DNA of 7,552 bases. It comes from CAYXVU01 sp964468725. Lineage in GTDB: Bacteria; Acidobacteriota; Blastocatellia; UBA7656. A program made the translations under genes and the position numbers. The stretch covers positions 1 through 7,552 of the forward strand of contig CAYXVU010000272.1 in the NCBI GenBank assembly GCA_964468725.1. The letters are read 5' to 3'. The notes under the pieces were generated by a model. It did not search any database and was not told the DNA's origin. It saw only the letters and a list, made by a program, of their open reading frames with translations. This document shows positions 1 through 5,314 of this stretch, piece after piece (position 1 is the stretch's first letter; the number at the start of each line of letters is the position of its first letter).

Positions 1-2
1 AT

Positions 3-377
3 GCCAACGTCGCCCGCGAGATTATTCGCGCCGCCATCGGCACAACCTTTGAAGAATATCTCGAAGGGGTTGACTGCTCTGAGATCGTCGCTTGGTTTAA
101 CAACGGCGGCTCGCTGCGCGTGAGTGACAGCGATAGTGCGGCGCTCTGTCAGAACCGTTTTCAAAAAGTGACAGGGCTGCTCAAAGCGGCGATGGAGTCG
201 GGGCTGGCGGATAAATCGCAACCGGCAATTTTGGTTGCTGTGTGCGAACTGATTCTGGAAGGGCTGCATGCGCAACGCAAGATCAGTCGCAGCGAAGAAC
301 AGGGCTACGGGGCGGCCAAACCTGAACCGCGCCGCCGCGAATACGAAGGCTTTAGCAAATCGAGGAGAATCAATTAA
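3..377 (+). CDS. C-terminal part of a Mg-chelatase-like (ChlI/MoxR-type) AAA+ ATPase, 5' end outside the window
   Basis: The reading frame is open from the left edge (codon phase beginning at base 3) to TAA at 375-377, giving 124 C-terminal residues; the GTG at 120 is only an internal codon. The visible part begins ANVAREIIRAAIG, continues through a segment with IVAWFNNGG and a VTGLLKAA stretch, and ends in a basic tail rich in Arg, Lys and Glu. From memory this matches the lid and C-terminal region of chelatase-type AAA+ ATPases that are encoded with a VWA protein of the kind found at 966-2228. The Walker A and B motifs would lie upstream, so ATPase activity cannot be read here. Such ATPases work with VWA partners to remodel proteins or help insert metals. 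The substrate of this subgroup is not known to me. The stop lies 88 nt before the ferritin-like gene, compatible with one transcript. Confidence 0.72.
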   Translation, partial: ANVAREIIRAAIGTTFEEYLEGVDCSEIVAWFNNGGSLRVSDSDSAALCQNRFQKVTGLLKAAMESGLADKSQPAILVAVCELILEGLHAQRKISRSEEQGYGAAKPEPRRREYEGFSKSRRIN

Positions 378-465
378 GAGCCCGTTGGCCGTCGCCTCTT
401 TTGCGAATCAATCGGGGCAGCATGTCTGACCGTGAGCAACGGACAACGGACTGAGGAGGAAATGG

Positions 466-888
466 ATGGCCACAGAGTCACACGTACCCTATGAACTGTT
501 AAAACCCGAATCGCAGGATATGGCGAAGGCTCTGCAATCGCTCATCGAAGAGTTGGAAGCCGTAGACTGGTACGGTCAGCGCATGGACGCAGCGCACGAT
601 GATGAATTGCGCCGCATTCTTGGGCATCACCGCGACGAAGAGAAAGAGCACGCCGCGATGCTGTTGGAATGGATACGCCGCCGCGATCCGGCTTTCGATG
701 GGCATCTGCGCGATTACCTCTTCACGTCGGGCGATCTTCTCGAACTCGAAGAGGCGGCCACCGGCAGCGCCAATCCTGCGCCTGCCGACATGCCTGCGCC
801 GACCTCCTTGCCGCTGGCTTCGGAATCGGCTGAGGCTGCGCCTCCCTTCAACTTCACCGTCGGCAGCCTCCGACCGAAAAGATCGTGA
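466..888 (+). CDS. Encapsulated ferritin-like protein (EncFtn) with C-terminal encapsulin targeting peptide
   Basis: This 140-residue protein matches the encapsulated-ferritin family, which oxidises Fe(II) inside encapsulin nanocompartments. EncFtn subunits are two-helix half-ferritins that form a ferroxidase centre at a dimer interface. The first helix carries EELEAVDWY (E28-Y36). The second carries RDEEKEHAAM (R56-M65), followed by LEWIRRRDP and LRDYLF. By alignment from memory to Rhodospirillum rubrum EncFtn (Glu32, Glu62, His65), the iron ligands would be E29, E59 and H62, all present. Residues about 98-127 are a Pro/Ala/Ser-rich linker. Residues 130-136 read FTVGSLR, a classic cargo-loading peptide, followed by a short basic tail, PKRS. 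The ATG at 466 is chosen because AGGAGGA at 454-460 lies five bases upstream. No encapsulin shell gene is visible: the neighbours are a chelatase-like ATPase and its VWA partner. Confidence 0.93.
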   Translation: MATESHVPYELLKPESQDMAKALQSLIEELEAVDWYGQRMDAAHDDELRRILGHHRDEEKEHAAMLLEWIRRRDPAFDGHLRDYLFTSGDLLELEEAATGSANPAPADMPAPTSLPLASESAEAAPPFNFTVGSLRPKRS

Positions 889-892
889 CCCC

Positions 893-957
893 GACGAGTG
901 GCCGGTGACGAATCGGTTTGTCTCGCTGCTTGCCACTCGTCACCCATCACTCGTCAC
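893..957. repeat. Short direct and inverted repeats between the EncFtn and VWA genes
   Basis: The nonamer ACTCGTCAC occurs twice, at 935-943 and 949-957, with a 14-nt period. GACGAGTGG at 893-901 is the exact reverse complement of CCACTCGTC at 933-941, and GGTGACGA at 904-911 is complementary to TCGTCACC at 938-945. A transcript could fold into alternative hairpins between the EncFtn stop and the VWA start. There is no T-run after them, so they do not look like an intrinsic terminator. They may be an RNA-processing or stabilising structure, or a dispersed intergenic repeat. Confidence 0.55.
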
Positions 958-965
958 TGTCTGTT

Positions 966-2228
966 ATGCGCTTTACCAAGTATTCAAAATGGACGGGCAT
1001 TGATTGGGACACTTTCAGTCTCGAAGATTTGTTCGACCGGCTTTCGGACTTTCTGCTCGATAGCGGCTATCAAAATCCCTACTCGCGGTATTGGAACGAA
1101 CCCGACAATTCGCTCGACGCCCTGCGCGAAGCCATCCGCCAAGCCTTGCTCGAAGACGGCCTGCTCAGCGATGAGGAACTGGAACAACTCAAAGACGAAC
1201 AAGGCAACTTCCGCGCCGACGCCGTGAATGAATTGATTGACCGCTTGATCGAACGCCTCATGGAAGAAGGCTACCTGCGTCTCGAAGAGGAAGAGTCCGA
1301 GTTCGGCAATCGCACCGCGCCGAGCTCGCAAGAGGGGCAGACCGGCAATCCCGCCGAGCGCAGTTTGAAGTTCGAAATCACGGATCGCGGGTTGGACTTT
1401 CTCGGGTTCAAAGCTCTCAAAGACTTGCTCGGCTCGCTCGGCAAATCGGCCATCGGACGACACGACACCAATCATCTTTCGACCGGCATCGAAGCCAGCG
1501 AAGCCGCTAAGCCATACGAGTTCGGCGACACCTTGAACCTCGATGTCAATGCGACGTTGCGCGCTGCCATCAAGCGTGAAGGCTTAGGCGTGCCCATCAA
1601 TTTGGAGTACGCGGATTTGATGGTGCATCAAAACGAGTATCACAGTTCGTGCGCGACGGTGTTGATGTTGGACTGTTCGCATTCGATGATCCTTTACGGC
1701 GAAGATCGCTTCACGCCCGCCAAACGAGTGGCGTTGGCGCTCACTCATCTGATTCGCGCTCAATATCCGGGCGATTCGATTCGCGTCGTCCTCTTTCACG
1801 ATTCGGCGGAAGAGATTCCGCTTTCGCAACTCGCCAAAGCGCAGGTTGGCCCCTATCACACCAACACCCGCGAAGGGCTCCGACTAGCGCGCCGCATTCT
1901 GATGTCGCAACGCAAAGACATGCGCCAGATCATCATGATTACCGATGGCAAACCGTCGGCGATGACCTTAGAAGACGGGCGCATTTATAAAAACTCGATG
2001 GGCTTAGACCCGCGCATTATTCAAGAGACCTTCAAAGAGGTCGCGTTGTGTCGCCGCAGCGATGTGCTCATCAATACTTTCATGCTGGCCGACGATTACT
2101 ACCTGGTCGAATTCGTCAAAGAGGTGACCGAGATTTGTCGCGGCAAAGCTTACTTCACGACGACCTATAACCTCGGCCAATACATCCTCATGGACTTTCT
2201 CAAAAAACGCACCAAGAAGATTCGTTGA
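966..2228 (+). CDS. VWA-domain protein (COG4867-like), partner of the chelatase-like ATPase
   Basis: This 420-residue protein has a helical, acidic N-terminal half (about 1-150), a linker, and a C-terminal von Willebrand A domain (about 225-420). The metal-ion-dependent adhesion site is intact: DCSHS at D236-S240, a candidate Thr in HTNTREGL (T299, or possibly T301), and the acidic residue of ITDGKP (D327). VWA proteins of this type act with chelatase-like AAA+ ATPases, as in ChlI/ChlD, CbbQ/CbbO and NorQ/NorD, where the VWA subunit recruits a target or metal site. The probable ATPase is encoded at 3-377, on the other side of EncFtn. The ATG at 966 (MRFTKYSKWTG) is preferred because 16 further in-frame codons upstream are unconvincing and repeat-derived. 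No clear Shine-Dalgarno is visible, so translation may be coupled or the mRNA atypical. The last 49 codons are duplicated downstream at 3050-3199. Confidence 0.88.
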   Translation: MRFTKYSKWTGIDWDTFSLEDLFDRLSDFLLDSGYQNPYSRYWNEPDNSLDALREAIRQALLEDGLLSDEELEQLKDEQGNFRADAVNELIDRLIERLMEEGYLRLEEEESEFGNRTAPSSQEGQTGNPAERSLKFEITDRGLDFLGFKALKDLLGSLGKSAIGRHDTNHLSTGIEASEAAKPYEFGDTLNLDVNATLRAAIKREGLGVPINLEYADLMVHQNEYHSSCATVLMLDCSHSMILYGEDRFTPAKRVALALTHLIRAQYPGDSIRVVLFHDSAEEIPLSQLAKAQVGPYHTNTREGLRLARRILMSQRKDMRQIIMITDGKPSAMTLEDGRIYKNSMGLDPRIIQETFKEVALCRRSDVLINTFMLADDYYLVEFVKEVTEICRGKAYFTTTYNLGQYILMDFLKKRTKKIR

Positions 2229-2230
2229 AA
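2079..2230 (+). repeat. Left copy of a 152-nt direct repeat (3' end of the VWA gene)
   Basis: This copy covers codons F372 to R420, the stop codon and two following bases. It recurs at 3050-3201 with six differences in 152 nt (about 96% identity). The repeat starts exactly at a codon boundary and stops two bases after the stop codon, and flanking bases on both sides are unrelated. The two copies bracket the toxin-antitoxin pair; the offset between them is 971 nt. Confidence 0.95.
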
Positions 2231-2258
2231 AGTTGTTCTCCCTCATGCTCTGATGCCG

Positions 2259-2264
2259 TATACT
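2259..2264 (+). promoter_or_regulatory. Probable -10 box of the toxin-antitoxin promoter
   Basis: TATACT lies 31 nt after the VWA stop and 49 nt before the antitoxin ATG. A -35-like TTGTTC is at 2233-2238, but the 20-nt spacing is longer than ideal. A separate promoter fits a toxin-antitoxin pair that arrived as a unit, and such promoters are commonly autorepressed. I see no clear operator palindrome here. Confidence 0.45.
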
Positions 2265-2312
2265 CTCGCCAGAACTTGATTGATCGGGATGGTTCATTTT
2301 GGAGAGGTAGAC

Positions 2313-2549
2313 ATGTCTATCAGAGAGCAACTGGTTCAAGAACTTGAGCGCCTGAGCGAAGACGAAGTTGAACAGCTAGCCGAGTATCTGGCGTTTGTGA
2401 AGTATCGCACGCGGTTACAAGCAAAGCCGCAAGTAGATGAAGAAAAACTAGCCGCGCTTTATGCCGAGTTCGCCGCTGAAGACCGTGAGATAGCCGAGCA
2501 AGGAATGGCTGACTATGCCGAGGCGTTAGCGGGCGAGGACGATGAATGA
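2313..2549 (+). CDS. Antitoxin, probable partner of the downstream MazF-type toxin
   Basis: This 78-residue acidic protein is probably the labile antitoxin that neutralises the toxin encoded from 2546. The N-terminal part, with LVQELERLSEDEVEQLAEYL, is predicted helical and resembles DUF2281-type antitoxin modules. The C-terminal part is rich in Glu, Asp and Ala, including EDREIAEQGMADYAEAL and ending EDDE. A flexible acidic tail of this kind suits wrapping over a basic MazF surface. No ribbon-helix-helix or SpoVT/AbrB DNA-binding domain is evident, so it may not be a classical MazE. The ATG at 2313 is chosen over 2280 because GGAGAGG at 2301-2307 sits five bases upstream. Its last four bases overlap the toxin start (ATGA at 2546-2549), a classic sign of translational coupling in such pairs. 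Confidence 0.8.
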   Translation: MSIREQLVQELERLSEDEVEQLAEYLAFVKYRTRLQAKPQVDEEKLAALYAEFAAEDREIAEQGMADYAEALAGEDDE

Positions 2550-2890
2550 GCGTCAAACGCGGCGACATATGGCTTGCGGATTTGAACCCGACACGCGGCT
2601 CAGAGCAAGCAGGCACGCGGCCTGTTCTTATCTTCCAAAATAATCGGGTGAACAACTTTACAACGACGGTTATCGCTATCCCGTTGACGACCAACCTGCG
2701 CCGCGCTTCGTTACCCTCTTGCGTACAAATCAACAAAGGAGAAGGCGGTCTGCTCAGTGATTCCGTCGCGCTCTGCCATCAAGTGCGCGTACTGGATAAA
2801 GCCCGCTTGCAACGCAAACTCGGCGAAGTGAGTGATGCGACCCTTGCGGCTCTCGAAGGCACGATGATGTTTACCATGGGAATGATCTGA
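2546..2890 (+). CDS. mazF: MazF/PemK-type toxin, sequence-specific endoribonuclease
   Basis: This 114-residue protein has the family signatures in the right order: KRGDIWLADLNP (K4-P15), GSEQAGTRPVLI (G18-I29), and VIAIPLTTN (V42-N50). MazF toxins cleave RNA at short sequence motifs and stop growth when the antitoxin is degraded. R25 and T48 sit at the same positions as the catalytic Arg25 and Thr48 of Bacillus subtilis MazF (from memory), so the enzyme looks intact and full length. It is expressed from the same transcript as the antitoxin with a 4-nt overlap. The whole pair lies inside a 971-nt unit bounded by copies of the VWA gene's 3' end, which marks it as an acquired cassette rather than part of the ancestral operon. 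Cleavage specificity cannot be read from the sequence. Confidence 0.93.
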   Translation: MSVKRGDIWLADLNPTRGSEQAGTRPVLIFQNNRVNNFTTTVIAIPLTTNLRRASLPSCVQINKGEGGLLSDSVALCHQVRVLDKARLQRKLGEVSDATLAALEGTMMFTMGMI

Positions 2891-2911
2891 GCGTTGGCGC
2901 AAAAACAGAAA

Positions 2912-2943
2912 CGGCTCGTTTGGCGCGAAACCCAAACGAGCCG
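2912..2943. terminator. Perfect 12-bp hairpin after the toxin, likely bidirectional terminator
   Basis: CGGCTCGTTTGG at 2912-2923 and CCAAACGAGCCG at 2932-2943 form a perfect 12-bp stem with an 8-nt loop. It begins 22 nt after the toxin stop. On the plus strand the tail is only weakly T-rich (CTTTGCCCTT). On the minus strand the stem is followed by TTTCTGTTTTT, a better U-tract. It therefore probably ends the toxin mRNA and would more strongly end a minus-strand transcript coming from the right. Confidence 0.8.
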
Positions 2944-2968
2944 CTTTGCCCTTCGCTTGTACGCCCGA

Positions 2969-3049
2969 TCACAGACTGCTCATCATCATAAGTTTCCGCT
3001 GCTCATCAGAGTGAAGGGCTTGCCGTAACGCTTCGGCGAGCGTGATGCC
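2969..3049 (-). pseudogene. Possible C-terminal remnant of a minus-strand gene, cut off at the repeat boundary
   Basis: On the minus strand, bases 3049 down to 2969 read as 26 residues with normal-looking composition (GITLAEALRQAL, then HSDEQRKL and MMMSSL) ending in TGA. The frame stays open to the right, but beyond 3049 it runs antisense through the VWA repeat copy, so any real gene is truncated exactly at the repeat edge. The hairpin at 2912-2943, with its better U-tract on the minus strand, lies just beyond this stop. I do not recognise a family, and so short a stretch could be open by chance. Confidence 0.25.
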
Positions 3050-3201
3050 TTCATGCTGGCCGACGACTACTACTTGGTTGAGTTCGTCAAAGAGGTGACC
3101 GAGATTTGTCGCGGCAAAGCTTACTTCACGACGACCTATAACCTCGGCCAATACATCCTCATGGACTTCCTCAAGAAACGCACCAAGAAGATTCGTTGAA
3201 A
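3050..3201 (+). pseudogene. Right copy of the 152-nt repeat: orphaned 3' end of the VWA gene
   Basis: This copy encodes the same 49 C-terminal residues and stop as the VWA gene (codons 372-420) with no amino-acid change. It lacks the rest of the gene, including the MIDAS residues. In frame, only eight codons precede it before an upstream TAA at 3026-3028; an ATG at 3053 would allow a 48-residue peptide, but there is no Shine-Dalgarno. All six differences from the intact copy are synonymous (codons D377, L380, V381, E382, F411, K413). That pattern shows the sequence was recently part of a functional gene. It directly precedes the promoter region of the metallophosphatase and may be the original end of the VWA gene, displaced by insertion of the toxin-antitoxin unit. 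Confidence 0.88.
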
Positions 3202-3239
3202 CCTCTCTGATCTCTCCGTCGCCTTGAGCTCCTCTCGTC

Positions 3240-3245
3240 TATAAT
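3240..3245 (+). promoter_or_regulatory. Probable -10 box (TATAAT) of the metallophosphatase gene
   Basis: A consensus TATAAT lies 41 nt after the duplicated VWA stop and 46 nt before the chosen ATG at 3292. It is preceded by a CT-rich stretch. No convincing -35 is seen at 16-18 nt spacing; TTGAGC at 3224-3229 is too close. Confidence 0.5.
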
Positions 3246-3291
3246 GTAAATGTTTGCTCCGACTTTAATCCCAACAAAAGGAGGGTTCTTC

Positions 3292-4857
3292 ATGCCTCGA
3301 TGGGTGCGCCCCGTCTTTGCCGCCGTCATCCTCTTAGCGATTTTCCACACGCTCAGTCCGGCAACCATCTCCGCACAAGGGCTGACGCGCGAGGTGACGA
3401 TTCTCTATACCAATGACTTTCATAGCGCCTTCGACCCCATACCGGCTTATTGGCTCAAGGGTGCGCCCAAACTCGGCGGGGCGGCGCACCTGACAACGCT
3501 CATCAAACAGATTCGCAGACGCGAACGCCCGGTCTTTCTCTTCGATACCGGCGATATGTTCACCGGCCAACTCTCCTTCCTGACGCGCGGCGAAGCGTTG
3601 ATGGAGATGATGATGAGCATGGAGTATGACGCGATGGCCATCGGCAATCATGAATTCGATTACGGCGGCGATAACTTCGAGAAGCAGATGTATCGCGTGC
3701 CCTTTCCGGTGCTCGGCGCGAACATCTTTTACAAAGGCACGAATCATCGGTTCAGCCGTCCCTATACCATTCTGGAACGCGATGGCGTCCGACTCGGAGT
3801 GATTGGCATCATTGGTCAAGACGCGCGCAGCGTCGCGCTGCCCTCCGGCATCACGCACCTCGATTTTCCCGACCCCATCCCCATCGTCCGCGAGTTGGTC
3901 GCCGAACTCAGAGCGCACGTTGATTTGATCGTTGTCCTCGCCCATCAGGGCAAGACCGGCCCGATGCAAACCGATGCCGAAGCCCGCCCCGAAGTGCAAC
4001 GCGATTTCGAAGAAGACATACGCTTGTGCGGCGAAGTCGAAGGGATTGATGTCTTCGTCGGCGGCCATGCGCATCGCGGCATCGAAAAACCGTTTGTGCA
4101 TCCGAAGACCAAAACTTTGATTGTGCAGACGTATGGGTATGGCACGCGGCTTGGCTATCTCAAACTGCGTTTGCGCGACAAGAAGATCATCGGGCACAGC
4201 GGCGAACTCCTGAAGGTGTGGAGCGACCGTTTGCCGCCCGACCCGCTCATCGCGGCGAAGATCAAACGTTATAAAGAGCAGGTCGCGCCGCAAATCGGCA
4301 AGGTGATGGGCAAACTCAAAACCAGATTGGTGCGCGATTACAATCGGGAATCCTCGCTCGGTTCTTTCGTTACGGATGTGCTGCGCGAGGTGACCGGCGC
4401 GGAGATCGCGATGACCAATGCGGGAGGCTTGCGCGCCGATCTTCCGGTGGGCGAAGTGACAAACGGCAACGTGCTCGACGCGCTGCCGTTTGTCAACTCT
4501 CTGGTGATCTGCGAAATGACCGGCGCACAGATTCGTGAAGTCTTAGAGCAAGGCTTTTCGCTTGAGCGCGGGATGATTCAGGTATCGGGGCTGCGCGCGG
4601 TCTACGATCTGAACCGATCCATCGGACGCCGGTTGATCGAGTGGCAAATCGGCGGACGCGCCGTTGACGAAGCGCGTACCTATCGCGTAGCCACCAACAG
4701 CTTCATTGCGCAAGGCGGCGACCTCTATCAAACTTTCTTACAGACCAAGCAGATGGATGCGGGCGGCCTGCTTTCCGAAGTCGTCATGAAATACCTGCAA
4801 ACGCACGGCGAAATTCAGCCGCCGCAGATGGGGCGATTGGTTCCGGCAACGCGATAG
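3292..4857 (+). CDS. Secreted bifunctional metallophosphatase/5'-nucleotidase (UshA/CpdB type)
   Basis: This 521-residue exported enzyme probably hydrolyses nucleotides or related phosphoesters outside the cytoplasm to scavenge phosphate and nucleosides. Residues 1-28 are a signal peptide: short basic start, hydrophobic core V8-L21, cleavage likely after ISA (A28). The N-terminal calcineurin-like domain has all metal-binding motifs: TNDFH (D42, H44), DTGD (D88), GNHEFD (N119, H120), LAHQG (H218) and GGHAH (H259, H261). The C-terminal 5'-nucleotidase domain (about 345-515) shows TNAGGLR (376-381), LPFVN (398-402) and NSFIAQGGD (469-477). Length fits the family. There is no C-terminal anchor, so it is likely periplasmic and soluble. 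ATG 3292 is chosen over 3250 because AAAGGAGGG ends seven bases upstream and the signal peptide then starts correctly. Substrate choice (nucleotide, UDP-sugar or cyclic nucleotide) cannot be decided. Confidence 0.93.
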   Translation: MPRWVRPVFAAVILLAIFHTLSPATISAQGLTREVTILYTNDFHSAFDPIPAYWLKGAPKLGGAAHLTTLIKQIRRRERPVFLFDTGDMFTGQLSFLTRGEALMEMMMSMEYDAMAIGNHEFDYGGDNFEKQMYRVPFPVLGANIFYKGTNHRFSRPYTILERDGVRLGVIGIIGQDARSVALPSGITHLDFPDPIPIVRELVAELRAHVDLIVVLAHQGKTGPMQTDAEARPEVQRDFEEDIRLCGEVEGIDVFVGGHAHRGIEKPFVHPKTKTLIVQTYGYGTRLGYLKLRLRDKKIIGHSGELLKVWSDRLPPDPLIAAKIKRYKEQVAPQIGKVMGKLKTRLVRDYNRESSLGSFVTDVLREVTGAEIAMTNAGGLRADLPVGEVTNGNVLDALPFVNSLVICEMTGAQIREVLEQGFSLERGMIQVSGLRAVYDLNRSIGRRLIEWQIGGRAVDEARTYRVATNSFIAQGGDLYQTFLQTKQMDAGGLLSEVVMKYLQTHGEIQPPQMGRLVPATR

Positions 4858-5006
4858 CTCACCGTTGCGAGGCGAAGAGAAAGAGAAGGTATGAAGAGAT
4901 GATGAGAGAGTCGAGAGAGAAGGTCGGCAGCCGCATTCTCATTTCTACCGTTTGGCTTTTGCCTGCGCCTTTATATCTCGTAACCGGCAGCCGACGACCG
5001 GCATGA

Positions 5007-5012
5007 TATGAT
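5007..5012 (+). promoter_or_regulatory. Extended -10 promoter (TGATATGAT) of the small acidic protein gene
   Basis: TATGAT at 5007-5012 is preceded by TG with one base between, an extended -10 arrangement that can work without a strong -35. It lies 40 nt before the ATG at 5053, leaving room for a leader with the GGGAGG ribosome site at 5037-5042. Confidence 0.5.
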
Positions 5013-5052
5013 TCGGCACAGAGAGGGTCATAGATTGGGAGGATTGACAACC

Positions 5053-5226
5053 ATGCAGATTGAATTGACGGACAACGAACGCGAGTTCCTTGCCGCCCTT
5101 CTGGAATCAACCTATCAAGACAAGTTCAAAGAGCTTCATCACACCGATGACTCCCAGTACCGCGACTTCGTGCGCAGCGAAATCGAGATGCTCGAAACGC
5201 TCAAAGCGAAACTTACTCAAGCATGA
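5053..5226 (+). CDS. Small conserved-type protein of 57 residues, function unknown
   Basis: The product is a short, charged, all-helical protein. It begins MQIELTDNEREFLAALLE and continues with a segment containing LHHTDD, then a second helix FVRSEIEMLETLKAKL. The pattern of an initial IELT(D/E)xE turn, two amphipathic helices and a central TD turn resembles a widespread family of tiny bacterial proteins of unknown role that I know only as hypothetical. The repeating hydrophobic spacing suggests a helical hairpin that dimerises. The ATG at 5053 is supported by GGGAGG at 5037-5042, ten bases upstream, a somewhat long spacing, and by the extended -10 box. The upstream in-frame ATG at 5008 falls inside that -10 box and is rejected. 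It ends 88 nt before the Uma2 gene, which has its own promoter signal. Confidence 0.7.
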   Translation: MQIELTDNEREFLAALLESTYQDKFKELHHTDDSQYRDFVRSEIEMLETLKAKLTQA

Positions 5227-5299
5227 TCGCTGACCGCAGACGGCTTCGATGAGCGATTGCGCGAATCAGCAGTTTGAGGAAAGCGCGCGCCGCTTGTGC

Positions 5300-5305
5300 T
5301 ATGAT
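5300..5305 (+). promoter_or_regulatory. Extended -10 box (TGCTATGAT) just before the Uma2 start, suggesting a leaderless mRNA
   Basis: TATGAT at 5300-5305, preceded by TG and one base, ends nine bases before the ATG at 5315. Transcription normally starts about seven bases after the -10, so the mRNA would begin at or within a few bases of the start codon. No ribosome binding site is present, which agrees with leaderless translation. Confidence 0.5.
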
Positions 5306-5314
5306 GCGCTGGCG

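Noticed and set aside
422..454. A 10-codon leader-like frame before EncFtn
   Set aside because: It has no ribosome site and no attenuator structure, and its stop overlaps the EncFtn Shine-Dalgarno by chance.
898..965. Upstream starts for the VWA gene (GTG/TTG-type codons from 918)
   Set aside because: The added residues come from the short repeat array and do not look like protein; ATG 966 begins a family-like N-terminus.
984..1475. A 163-residue minus-strand open frame across the VWA gene
   Set aside because: It is the antisense of the VWA reading frame; the VWA frame has a recognisable domain and motifs, while this one has none.
2969..3151. A 60-residue minus-strand open frame as a full gene
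   Set aside because: Its N-terminal two thirds are antisense to the VWA repeat copy; only the last 26 residues could be an independent remnant.
3334..4293. A 319-residue minus-strand open frame
   Set aside because: It is the mirror of the metallophosphatase gene, whose metal-binding motifs all lie in the plus-strand frame.
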